Assembly: GCA_016710585.1 (NCBI GenBank)
Contig: JADJVN010000003.1
Coordinates: forward strand, 124,001-188,000
DNA: 64,000 nucleotides
Direction: 5' to 3'
Source of the DNA: Saprospiraceae bacterium
Lineage (GTDB): Bacteria; Bacteroidota; Bacteroidia; Chitinophagales; Saprospiraceae
The notes beneath the pieces are model-generated. The model did not search any database. It worked only from the letters and a program-made list of their open reading frames with translations, and was not told the origin of the DNA. The first letter of the stretch is position 1. Each line of letters begins with the position of its first letter. The position numbers and the translations under genes are program-made. Of this stretch, positions 47,661 to 56,520 are shown in pieces.

Positions 47661-49453
47661 TCGATTTAAAAGGAATTAATGATGTAGTAATTCGTTTTGC
47701 TACTGTCAATGGTACAGGTTCTGCCAGTGCCAATAATATGTTTGCAAAAGCGGTATATAAAATGGGCGTGCCAGTCACTCCAAAAAATATTTTCCCTTCC
47801 AACATTCAAGGCTTACCTACATGGTATGAAGTGCGAGTGAGTGAGAAAGGATATTTAGGCCGCAGAGAAGGTATCGATATTTTAGTTGCAGTCAATGCAC
47901 AAAGTTTTGCAAAAGATGTTCAGTCAGTAAGATCTGGCGGATATCTTATGTATGATTCAACAAAGCTATTGGCTGATGAAGATAAGCGTCCAGACATTCA
48001 TTATATAGGCATTCCGATGATGGAGATGTGTATAGCACATTACAATGATGCAAGGACACATTTATTGATGAAGAATGTCATCTATGTTGGTGCTTTGGCA
48101 GCACTTTTGGGGATGGAAATTTCAGTTTTTGAAAATTTAATTCAAGAGCAATTTAAGAAAAAAGAAAAATTAATACCAGGCAATATTCAAGCACTACATC
48201 TTGGTGTAGATTATGCTTTGAAAAATTATTCCTTACTTCCTTATAAGATTGAAAGAAGAGATTTAATAGGAGATCGCATCCTTATCGAAGGGAATAATGC
48301 CTGTGGTTTAGGCGCACTTTTTGCAGGTGCTACAGTAGGGTCATGGTATCCTATCACACCATCTACTTCAGTGATGAATGCTTTTGAGAAATGGTGTTAC
48401 AAATTCCGTGTAGATTCAGAGACTGGTGAACATAAATTTGCTATCATCCAAGCTGAAGATGAATTGGCTGCCATGGGTATGGTTTTGGGTGCCAATTGGA
48501 ATGGTGCAAGATCTTTTACTGCAACTAGCGGTCCTGGTGTTTCACTTATGAGTGAATTTTTAGGCTTATCTTATTTTGCAGAAATTCCAGCTGTACTCAT
48601 CGATGTGCAACGTGGAGGTCCGTCTACTGGTATGCCTACTAGGACGCAACAATCAGATTTGATGCTCGCCGCGTATGCTTCTCATGGAGATACGAAACAT
48701 GTATTGCTCTTTCCTTCCAATCCAAAGGAATGCTTTGATATGACGGCTGATGCATTTGATTTTGCGGAGCGATATCAAACAGCAATATTGATTATGACAG
48801 ACCTAGACCTTGGTATGAATGATCATCTTTCAGATCCATTACAATGGGATGATTCTAGGATGTATAAAAGAGGTAAAGTGCTTACAGCAGTTGAACTAGA
48901 AAGTATGAAGTCTTTCGGTCGATATCAAGATGTCGATGGTGATGGAATTCCTTATAGAACGATACCTGGAACACATCCTACCAAAGGTTCTTACTTTACA
49001 AGAGGAAGTTCTAAAGACGAGAATGCAAAATATACAGAAGAAAGCGAAGCCTATGTGCGCAATGTAGATCGCCTAGCAAAAAAATGGCTCACCATCCAAA
49101 AAGAAATCTATCCTCCTGAAATCACTATCATTGACAAGGGAAGTAAAAAAGGTTTAATCTTTTTTGGTACATCGAGCTATGCAGCCATCGAAGCCATAGA
49201 CCTCCTTGCAGAAAATGGTCTGCACTTCAATGCAATGCGATTAAAAGCTTTTCCTTTCACAAAAGAAGTTCACGAGTTTATCGATAATCACGATGAAATC
49301 TACGTTATCGAACAAAACCGCGATGCTCAGTGTAGAACGATTCTCATCACTGAACTCAACATCAATCCATCTAAATTGAAATCTGTTTTAAACTATGATG
49401 GGTTTCCGATTACGGCACAATTTATTAGTGAAAAGATAATGGTTAAGAGTTAA
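47657..49453 (+). CDS. korA: 2-oxoacid:acceptor oxidoreductase, fused gamma-alpha subunit (KorA-like)
   Basis: A 598-residue protein. The gamma domain comes first (~5-185: 'FATVNGTGSASANNMFAKA'), then the alpha (pyrimidine-binding) domain (~205-450: 'EGNNACGLGALFAGA', 'WYPITPSTSVM', 'DELAAMGMVLGANWNGARSF', 'RGGPSTGMPTRTQQSDL'), and domain II at the end. Fused gamma-alpha chains are typical of KorA/OorA-type 2-oxoglutarate or related ferredoxin oxidoreductases. It overlaps the flavoprotein gene by 4 bp. The last residues before the stop coincide with the left end of an inserted element (49448-50034), so the native C-terminus may have been altered. Confidence 0.88.
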   Translation: MIDLKGINDVVIRFATVNGTGSASANNMFAKAVYKMGVPVTPKNIFPSNIQGLPTWYEVRVSEKGYLGRREGIDILVAVNAQSFAKDVQSVRSGGYLMYDSTKLLADEDKRPDIHYIGIPMMEMCIAHYNDARTHLLMKNVIYVGALAALLGMEISVFENLIQEQFKKKEKLIPGNIQALHLGVDYALKNYSLLPYKIERRDLIGDRILIEGNNACGLGALFAGATVGSWYPITPSTSVMNAFEKWCYKFRVDSETGEHKFAIIQAEDELAAMGMVLGANWNGARSFTATSGPGVSLMSEFLGLSYFAEIPAVLIDVQRGGPSTGMPTRTQQSDLMLAAYASHGDTKHVLLFPSNPKECFDMTADAFDFAERYQTAILIMTDLDLGMNDHLSDPLQWDDSRMYKRGKVLTAVELESMKSFGRYQDVDGDGIPYRTIPGTHPTKGSYFTRGSSKDENAKYTEESEAYVRNVDRLAKKWLTIQKEIYPPEITIIDKGSKKGLIFFGTSSYAAIEAIDLLAENGLHFNAMRLKAFPFTKEVHEFIDNHDEIYVIEQNRDAQCRTILITELNINPSKLKSVLNYDGFPITAQFISEKIMVKS

Positions 49454-50034
49454 TAGTTAATAGTGAAGAGTGAAGAGAGAAAAGATAAGAGTTAAAAGAT
49501 AATAGTGAAGAGTGAAAAGTTTAGAGTTTAGCGAGAAGAGAGAAAAGTGATTGATGTTATAAAATATAAACTTAAATTATATGAATAATGATAAAATCGA
49601 GAGTCCCTTATTAATAAAATCAAAATCATTTGCATTGCAAATAATAAATTTATATAAAAAACTAACTAATGAAAAAAAGGAATTTGTGTTGAGCAAACAA
49701 GTTCTAAAATCTGCATCGTCAATTGGTGCAATGATTAGAGAGGCTCAGTTTGCACAATCTAAACCTGATTTTATTTCTACTGAGAGGGTTGAAAGTCAAA
49801 TGAAACTTTATATTGGCTCGAATTATTAGTTGAATCGAATTATATTGAAAAAAATGATTTTGATTTGCTTTATGAAGAAAATACTTCTATTTTGAAAATG
49901 CTAGTTTCATCAATTAATACCCTAAAATCAAAATAATGAATATCAAAAATATTATCCATTCACCATTATCTAAACACTATTATCCCTTAACTATTAACCA
50001 AAAACTATTCACCATTATCCATTAACTATTAACT
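49448..50034. mobile_element. 587-bp element with 14-bp terminal inverted repeats between korA and korB
   Basis: AGTTAATAGTTAAT at 49448-49461 and its exact complement ATTAACTATTAACT at 50021-50034 bound a segment inserted in the kor operon. Inside the left end are 7-bp repeats (TTAATAG, TGAAGAG); the right end has complementary 7-8-bp units (TTAACTA, ACCATTATCC). In the middle is a four-helix-bundle (S23-type) gene, now broken. The left repeat includes the korA stop and the right one stops 9 bp before korB. There is no transposase, so movement would need help in trans. Confidence 0.65.
49581..49936 (+). pseudogene. Four-helix-bundle (S23 / 23S-rRNA-intervening-sequence type) protein, frameshifted
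   Basis: The frame from ATG 49581 gives 'KSKSFALQIINLYKKL', 'SKQVLKSASSIGAMIREA' and 'FAQSKPDFI', the hallmark start of the S23/Avd-like four-helix-bundle family. It then runs into a wrong frame and stops at 49829. From about 49799 a different frame carries the missing C-terminal helices: 'NETLYWLELLVESNYI', ending 'INTLKSK' at 49936. Together they are ~118 residues, the family length. The break lies in the stretch around 49780-49800. Confidence 0.75.
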
Positions 50035-50043
50035 AAAAAAGGC

Positions 50044-51096
50044 ATGACATATCAAAGACCAAATTTTCGCCATCCAGATCTTCCACAAAACAAAATAGGT
50101 TTTTATCGTAAAGACTATGAAGGAGCTTTATCCACGCTTTGTGCAGGATGTGGTCATGACAGTATCAGTGGTGCTATCATTCAGGCGTGTTATGAAATGG
50201 CTATCGAGCCACATCGATTGGCAAAGCTATCTGGGATAGGATGTTCTTCAAAGACACCAGCATATTTTTTGGGCAATTCACATGGATTTAATTCAGTACA
50301 TGGTAGGATGCCTTCTGTGGCGACTGGAGCGGTGATGGCAAATAAAGATTTGCTTTATCTTGGTGTAAGTGGTGATGGAGATACAGCTTCTATAGGGATG
50401 GGACAGTTCGTCTATGCGATAAGGAGAAATTTGAATATCCTTTATATAGTCATGAACAATGGATGTTATGGATTGACCAAAGGGCAAGACAGTGCCACTG
50501 CTGATCAAGGCTCTATCAACAAATCTGGAGTAGAGAATTCATTTCAGGGAATTGATTTGATTGGATTAGGATTGGAGTTGGGAGCGACATTTCTAGCGAG
50601 AAGTTTTAGTGGTGACAAATCGCAATTGATCCCATTGATCAAAGCTGGATTGAGTCATCCAGGATTTGCATTGATCGATGTGATCTCACCTTGTGTGACA
50701 TTCAATAACAATGTAGGTTCTACAAAATCTTATGACTACACGAGAGAGCATATAGAGGCAACAGGATCCATAGATCTAGTGCCATATAAATCAGAGATTA
50801 CGCATTCACAAACAGATGGTACGACGCAGATCATCACACTTCACGATGAATCTAGTATCCAAGTACATAAATTATCACAAGATTGGGATCCGACCAGCAA
50901 AATCTCAGCCTATAATAAAATGCATGAAGCAAAGACTGTAAAAGAAATATTGACAGGCTTGATCTGTATCGATACAGACAGCAAAGACCTCCATAGCGTT
51001 CTTAAAACATCAAAAAAACCATTAAACACATTGGTCGAATCAGATCTTTGTCCGGGGAATGATGCCTTGGCTAAAATTTGTGTTGGGATGAGGTAG
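50044..51096 (+). CDS. korB: 2-oxoacid:ferredoxin oxidoreductase beta subunit (KorB-like)
   Basis: A 350-residue thiamine-diphosphate subunit. Cys ligands of the 4Fe-4S cluster are in 'LCAGCGHDS' and 'GIGCSSKTP'. The TPP motif 'GVSGDGDTASIGMGQF' (GDG) and 'NNGCYGLTKGQ' are followed by 'DVISPCVTFNN'. With korA and the flavoprotein it makes a complete reversible CoA-acylating 2-oxoacid dehydrogenase, probably 2-oxoglutarate. It starts 9 bp after the inserted element, so its transcription must read through that element or start inside it. Confidence 0.9.
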   Translation: MTYQRPNFRHPDLPQNKIGFYRKDYEGALSTLCAGCGHDSISGAIIQACYEMAIEPHRLAKLSGIGCSSKTPAYFLGNSHGFNSVHGRMPSVATGAVMANKDLLYLGVSGDGDTASIGMGQFVYAIRRNLNILYIVMNNGCYGLTKGQDSATADQGSINKSGVENSFQGIDLIGLGLELGATFLARSFSGDKSQLIPLIKAGLSHPGFALIDVISPCVTFNNNVGSTKSYDYTREHIEATGSIDLVPYKSEITHSQTDGTTQIITLHDESSIQVHKLSQDWDPTSKISAYNKMHEAKTVKEILTGLICIDTDSKDLHSVLKTSKKPLNTLVESDLCPGNDALAKICVGMR

Positions 51097-51403
51097 GGAT
51101 TTTTGGGGGTTGTTATGTTTTGGCTTGATGTGTGTCGAAGAGCATAAGATTTGTCAGTCCTTTGAGAACTGTTAAATTTCTGTTTCGTCCACGCATACCT
51201 ATCTCCTTCAACCAAGCCAAAAACAACGGTTGTAAAAACTTGCATCCAGAATTCCAAAATCAACACTTGCAACTTGATATTTGCCTCATACAATTTATTA
51301 ATCACCTAAACATTTCCCACTAATTTATACACTACATAAAAAAGTACTGTAAATATTTGATATTTAATAGATGATTACCTTTGTAGTGTACATTATACAT
51401 TAC
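51097..51403. other. Intergenic stretch with transposase remnant
   Basis: Between korB and the IS relic there is no intact gene. It holds the RAYT fragment (51162-51276), which is described separately, and a perfect -7 box TACCTTTG (51376-51383) likely once driving the IS transposase. Confidence 0.4.
51162..51276 (-). pseudogene. Fragment of a second RAYT transposase copy
   Basis: This 115-bp stretch is about 80-85% identical by eye to 53271-53386 inside the RAYT gene, with one gap (for example 'GTAAAAACTTGCATCCAGAA' is identical in both). It corresponds to the middle of the protein ('DASFYDRYVLAWLKQIGV'). No start, catalytic histidines or end remain, so it is a leftover of an older, larger copy. 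Confidence 0.75.
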
Positions 51404-52745
51404 ATGAGTTTTATAAGAAAGATTGAAAAAGAAAGATTCAACTTTTGTGGAAGTAGAGTCAGTCCGGGTTGATGCAAAGTAAAACAGAAGGTCATTAAAT
51501 ACTTAGGAAAGGAGATTGCTGGAAAGCCAGTTAAAAAAGTATATACTTCGAATCTTGAAGTAACTGCGGTAAAACAATATATGGATTATTATATACTGCA
51601 CTATATTTCAAAGCAATTAATGATTCCTGAACTTCTAGGAGAGAAGCTAAAAAGCATACTTGTACTAGTATATACCCAACTGCTTACACATAAGTCATTG
51701 TATAAGATTCTGAATATGCTGAACATACAGCAATCAAGGAAATTGTTGGAGTAGACAAGCTTGTTGATAAGCAGCTGTTTGAATCATTAGATGATTTAGA
51801 TGAAATGAATTTTAATAGGATTGAAGAAGTTATTTATGATCAGTTTAGTATATTAAGAAAGGAGAAGAAAGTGCTTATATTAGATGTCACTGATACTTAT
51901 TTTAGGGAAGCCAAGTTGAATGGAAAGCTAGAAGAGGAAAGGATGGTAAATATGATAAGCTAGTTCAAATTGCATTAGCTGTTACAAAGAGAAGGTTTTC
52001 TACATGCATAAACAATATGAAGGGAACATTGAAATACAAAATATTTCAGGACATGCCTCCGACATAAGGCTAAAAGCTTTGACACTATTGTATTGGACAG
52101 AGGGATGATCAAGTGAAACAATACAAGATCTAGCTCAAGTACACCAGAAAGTCATTACTGGATTGAGGCCTCAAACTATAAAAACACAATTCATAGATCA
52201 AATTATAGAGAAGAAATTTATCAACCGACACATAGAGTCGTTCTTAAAAATACTGAAGTATATGCTAAAGAGTTTCCGTATGAGAATGGAACATTGTATG
52301 TATCTATAACCCCAAATTAGAAGCAGAGAAGAGGAATCATGCTATGGACAAACAAGAAAGCTACAAACCTGAAGAAGCAAAATATATGGGATACTCACTA
52401 ATATATCATTCTACATCATTAAAAAAAGATGAAGTCATAAGAACTTACTTTGAAAAAGACATTGTTGAAAAGGCATATCGCGAACTTAAAAGTTCAATCA
52501 ATTTACACCCAATACGAAAGTATCGAATCCAATAAAAAGCTAATTAAAATTTCTATTTGGCATATTCAATACTAGCTTATATACATTCAAGCAAACCAAA
52601 AGGAATCTCTGCCACTTATGCTCTTGACCAAATGAGAAGTATCTATAAAGTAGATATAGAATCAAAAAAAGATAAAATTCAATTTTCAAAAACGGTGACT
52701 TTAAAAAAGGATCAAAAAACAATTCTCAAGACTCTAGGACTGTAA
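51404..52745 (+). pseudogene. IS1634-like DDE transposase relic
   Basis: A ~447-codon transposase is scattered through three frames from ATG 51404 to 52745. Pieces in order are 'FVEVESVRVDAKVKQK'/'VIKYLGKEIAGKPVKK', 'SLDDLDEMNFNRIEEVIYDQ', 'VLILDVTDTYFREAKL' (first catalytic Asp region), 'ALAVTKR', 'HASDIRLKALTLL', 'KDIVEKAYRELKSSINLHP' (catalytic Glu region) and the end 'SKTVTLKKDQKTILKTLGL'. Many frameshifts and stops show long inactivity. Clear terminal inverted repeats were not found. Confidence 0.75.
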
Positions 52746-52798
52746 AGTACATTTTACGCGAAAAAGTTAGGTAATCAATTAAAATCTACAATCTGCAC

Positions 52799-53611
52799 TC
52801 ACGATTCTTCTATATAAAATAATTCCTGTTGCCACTTATATTTTTTGTATTGTTCACTGTAATGAATGAATTCATCCATTCCACCAAACCACGACAATAA
52901 TTCACTTTTATTCAGACGAGTTTCTTTCTCACTTACAATCGATCTATAGGAAGACCAAGGATATGCTCCAAATGTGTATGCATAATCGTGATGAATTACA
53001 TTGTGATGAATGTAGGTAGATACTTTCTTTAAATCTTTGACACCAAAGACATGCTTTCTTCGAAATGGTTTTTGAAACAAACTGCCTGTTCGATCTTGTT
53101 GTTTATTGATGGATTTGGCATAACTGAGCATAAACCTTCGCAATCGTTCACTCACTAAGTATGAACATAGTTGGGATGTGAATTCTAGTTGATCCATGTG
53201 TGTTGGATGGTCCGATGAAGCTGAAAGGGGAGTTGCGTCTGGGTGTGTCAACATGAGATTTAACATTTCTTTGAGAACTGTCAAATCTGCTGTTCGTTCC
53301 ACCACACCTATCTGCTTCAACCAAGCCAACACATAACGGTCGTAAAAACTTGCATCCAGAATTCCAAAATCAACACTAGCAGCTTGTAAAATTTCATTCG
53401 TTGATTTTGGCTTAATCAATAAGTGAAAATGATTGTCTAATAAGCAATAGCTATATGTATCAAGATATGCCGAAGTATAGTCTGCATATCTTTTCAAAAA
53501 ATATTGATAATTTTTATATTCAAAAAAGATATTCCTTTTCTCATTACCGCGATTGAAAATATGGTAGTAATGATTTGGAAGGAGTGGTAAACTTAAGTCA
53601 GCTTTTGACAT
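52799..53611 (-). CDS. REP-associated tyrosine transposase (RAYT, IS200/Y1 type)
   Basis: A 270-residue intact protein. It begins 'PLLPNHYYHIFNRGNEKRNI' (the typical 'YH-x-x-x-R' start). The HUH-type metal site is 'CLLDNHFHLLIKPK' (H61, H63), and the region with the catalytic tyrosine is 'LSYAKSINKQQDRTGSLFQ' (Tyr in 'SYAK'). A C-terminal 'AYPWSSYRSI' block typical of this family follows. These enzymes cut single-stranded palindromes and are domesticated or semi-mobile. A fragment of another copy lies 2 kb away. It is 1 bp from the small lipoprotein gene upstream. Confidence 0.88.
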   Translation of the reverse strand: MSKADLSLPLLPNHYYHIFNRGNEKRNIFFEYKNYQYFLKRYADYTSAYLDTYSYCLLDNHFHLLIKPKSTNEILQAASVDFGILDASFYDRYVLAWLKQIGVVERTADLTVLKEMLNLMLTHPDATPLSASSDHPTHMDQLEFTSQLCSYLVSERLRRFMLSYAKSINKQQDRTGSLFQKPFRRKHVFGVKDLKKVSTYIHHNVIHHDYAYTFGAYPWSSYRSIVSEKETRLNKSELLSWFGGMDEFIHYSEQYKKYKWQQELFYIEES

Positions 53612-53612
53612 A

Positions 53613-53822
53613 TTAACTAATTTTCAATATTTTTATTTCGTCAAATAATGCAAGTCTATCTCTCTTTTCATGTTCTGGTGGTAGATAATTTAATATTTCA
53701 TCAGTTGTTAATATCGTGCCATCAATATTATCCTGATTTTTATGGCATGATATCAATAAGAAAATGAATAAAACCGTATAGGTTGTTAGAAAGAGTTGAG
53801 AATAATTTCGTAGTTCAAACAT
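53613..53822 (-). CDS. Small lipoprotein, possibly a remnant
   Basis: A 69-residue protein with a signal peptide and lipobox LLISC (Cys ~26), followed by a short polar part ('TTDEILNYLPPEHEKRDRLA'). It is too short for a recognised family, lies immediately upstream of the RAYT gene (1 bp) and could be either a genuine tiny lipoprotein or a truncated gene start. Confidence 0.45.
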   Translation of the reverse strand: MFELRNYSQLFLTTYTVLFIFLLISCHKNQDNIDGTILTTDEILNYLPPEHEKRDRLALFDEIKILKIS

Positions 53823-54205
53823 GTGTCCCGATTTTTAATTAAACACCAATAAGCAAATATAGGATTATTTTAGACAAAGGTCAAAAATGAAATGATTAGT
53901 TTAATATCTTTCCAAATTTTTTCACAAACTGCTGCGATAATTGAAAAATCAAAATTGGAAAGCAACAGCTGCAAACCTAGCCCCGATAGTAGGGAGCTCC
54001 TGCGACTGGATAGCGGGACCAAGGCCAGTCAAATGAGATAAAAGATGCTGCTTCAAAATAGACTTCAACCAAAATCATTGAATTCGATTATTCAAGAATG
54101 AAATAAATAATAAAAAAGGAGGCTTCAGCAGGTAATTAAGTAATTATATTTAATAAAAGGTCATATTTGCGGTTCATTTATGGCATATAAATTTACTTCT
54201 AAGAT
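53823..54205. other. Intergenic region before the multicopper oxidase
   Basis: These 383 bp carry no plausible gene. The notable part is the G/C-rich Flavo-1-like RNA candidate (53971-54026). A box CATATTTG (54159-54166), one base from the -7 consensus, lies 40 bp before the oxidase start. Confidence 0.4.
53971..54026 (+). ncRNA. Flavo-1-like structured RNA candidate
   Basis: The stretch 'CCTAGCCCCGATAGTAG', a central palindrome GGAGCTCC (53993-54000) and 'CTGGATAGCGGGACC' show the outer CCCG/CGGG pairing and the 'GGATAGCGGGA' end that I associate with the Flavo-1 RNA motif of Bacteroidota. It is much more G/C-rich than its surroundings. The assignment is from memory of the consensus, without a covariance search; a REP element is the alternative. 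Strand is chosen from the motif direction. Confidence 0.4.
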
Positions 54206-55906
54206 ATGAAAAAAGCAGTCTATATTGTATTTATTTTAATACAGGTCAATCTCTATTCACAATACAACAATTTATGGATACCGGATACACTATCAGGTAC
54301 ACAGTTTAATTTAACTATAAAAGATACATTTGCACAATTAGTATCTAAAGGTCAACAAACTATTACTAGTGGTATCAATGGTAAATTCTGGGGTCCTACA
54401 CTTTTTGTAAATAAAGGAGATGAAATCCACATGAATGTGGTCAATAAATTGAATGAAAGCACAACTATTCACTGGCATGGTATGCATCTACCTGCAGTAA
54501 TGGATGGTGGTCCTCATCAAATCATCCCGCCTAATACTGTGTGGCAACCATACTGGAAAATTAAAAACAATGCAGCAACATATTGGTATCATCCACATTT
54601 ACACGAAAAAACACAAGAGCAAATCACAAAAGGTATTGGTGGATTATTGATCGTTCAGATGAAATAGAAAGTGCATTAGCCCTACCAAGGACATATAGTG
54701 TCGATGATATTCCATTAGTACTAACTGATAGAGACTTTAATTCTTCAAATCAGTTTACTGTAGTCCCTTATGGAGATAGTATGCTTACTAATATGACCTT
54801 AGAGCTCAATATAGTTTGCCTGCCCAAGTCGTTCGATTTAGGATACTTAATGCTGCGATTGAAAGGAGTTTTAATCTAGGGTTCAGTGATGGAAGAAATT
54901 TTGCTGTGATCAGCTCTGATGGTGGCTTGCTCAATGCTCCAGTCACAGTGACAAAATATTTACTACATGCAGGTGAGAGAATAGAAATTCTGGTAAACCT
55001 ATCTGGGCAAAAAGGGACTTCTGTAGATTTACAAGCATTCAACAGTTTATTGGGAAATAATATACCTGGAGGAGAACAATTCACACAAGGCCCTTTTTAG
55101 TAATTTTCTAGGCCATAAGGATTTTAATATTCTACATATTAACATTGGCAATCAGACCACAAACCCCATAACTACTATTCCAACTAAGCTAACTGCTAAT
55201 GAGTTGCTCAAAGTAGCCGATGTGAATATTACTCGAAAATTAACGCTAAGCGATAGCGCAGGAGTCTCTGGTATTTTAGGACCTAATGCTTTTATCATTA
55301 ACCATAAATTATTTGATATTAACTATATCGAGTATAAAGTGCCGATAGGAAATACAGAAATATGGGAGATCACAAGTTCATCAATTTTCGGACATCCATT
55401 TCACATTCATGATGTAGAATTCAATATCATTTCTATTAATGGGGCTGCACCTGATCCAGCCCTTGCAGGTTGGAAAGATGTGGTCTTTATACCAGGTAGA
55501 AATGGTGGTGGACCTGGAAATCCTGGAACACCTTCAGTGGTAAAATTTATTGCAAAATTTGAAGATTATGCAGATGCTCTGCATCCATTTATGTATCACT
55601 GTCATATCAGCTTACACGAAGATGAAGGGATGATGGGTCAATTTGTAGTTGTGGGTTCACCTACTGATGTAGATGATAAAAATAAAGATGCTTTTTTATT
55701 TTCTGTTTATCCAAATCCTACAAGTAATAAATTATTTATCCATTTTTCTGATCCTTCTCAGTCTGCATATTATATTAAGATAATAGATGTTTTGGGTAGA
55801 GGAAAATGATGTTACCTAGTCCTCAAATACAAAATGGTATTGATCTCAGTTCACTACAAAAGGTGTTTACAAAATTCAAGTGACTGAAAATAGATTTAAA
55901 AAATAA
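54206..55906 (+). pseudogene. Multicopper oxidase with T9SS sorting domain, multiply frameshifted
   Basis: From ATG 54206 a signal peptide and the first cupredoxin domain are read, with copper motifs 'IHWHGMH' and 'YWYHPHLHEKT', then a stop at 54667. Later parts continue in other frames: 'DEIESALALPRTYSVDDIPL' with breaks near 54658, 54800 and 55095, then the third domain with 'FGHPFHIHDV' and 'YHCHISLHEDEGMMGQF' (type 1, 2 and 3 copper ligands). The T9SS end 'VYPNPTSNKLFIHF' breaks again near 55800 and 55865 before the last residues at 55906. At least five frame changes occur, yet all four copper motifs survive, so the decay is recent or partly sequencing error. An intact protein would be ~565 residues. 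Confidence 0.82.
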
Positions 55907-55940
55907 TTATACTCAAACATTCATCATTAATTAGGTATTC

Positions 55941-56504
55941 ATGTCTTTTAAGATATTATTTCTTTCTATAGTATTCTGCTTTAATCCTTGGAGATATAAT
56001 CTCTTTGGTCAAAATATTATATCTGAAAAATCAATTAAAGATTTTGCTTTGCTGAATGTAGATGGAAAATATATAGGGACTAAAGATTTTAAAAATGCTC
56101 GAGGCTTTATCATTATTTTTACCTGCAACCATTGTCCATTTGCAAAACTTTATACCAAGCGGATAAATGAATTGCAAAAAAAATATTCTAAACATCAAAT
56201 CTATTTACTTGCTATCAACAGTATGGATTCATTGGTATTTGAGGATGAAGGTTGGACAACAATGAAAGCAAGGGCAATACAAGAAAAATACAAATTTCCC
56301 TACCTACAAGATCCAGAACAAGTTGTTGCGAAATTATTTAACGCTGAGTTTACACCAAGTGCTTATGTGTTGTGGAAAGTTAATAATGAATGGGTGGTAA
56401 AATACCGTGGCGCCATAGACGACAATGGAGAAAATCCAAAAATTGCAACTCCTTATATTTCAAATACAATCTCTGAATTATTAGGAAATAAAAAAAGTAA
56501 CTAA
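55941..56504 (+). CDS. Secreted thioredoxin-fold redoxin (AhpC/TSA-like)
   Basis: A 187-residue protein with a signal peptide (~1-24). The thioredoxin-like fold has 'FTCNHCPFAK' (CxxC, ~67-70) and 'EFTPSAYVLW' (cis-Pro region), matching the Bacteroidota redoxins with a CNHCP motif. It probably acts in the periplasm on disulfides or peroxides. It lies 34 bp after the broken multicopper oxidase and 16 bp before the sulfatase gene, so the three may have been one operon. Confidence 0.85.
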   Translation: MSFKILFLSIVFCFNPWRYNLFGQNIISEKSIKDFALLNVDGKYIGTKDFKNARGFIIIFTCNHCPFAKLYTKRINELQKKYSKHQIYLLAINSMDSLVFEDEGWTTMKARAIQEKYKFPYLQDPEQVVAKLFNAEFTPSAYVLWKVNNEWVVKYRGAIDDNGENPKIATPYISNTISELLGNKKSN

Positions 56505-56520
56505 TCCTGAAACATTTGCA

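Noticed and set aside
49454..49560. CRISPR array in the repetitive stretch after korA
   Set aside because: The 7-bp units are contiguous and imperfect, without regular unique spacers; they belong to the end of the inserted element.
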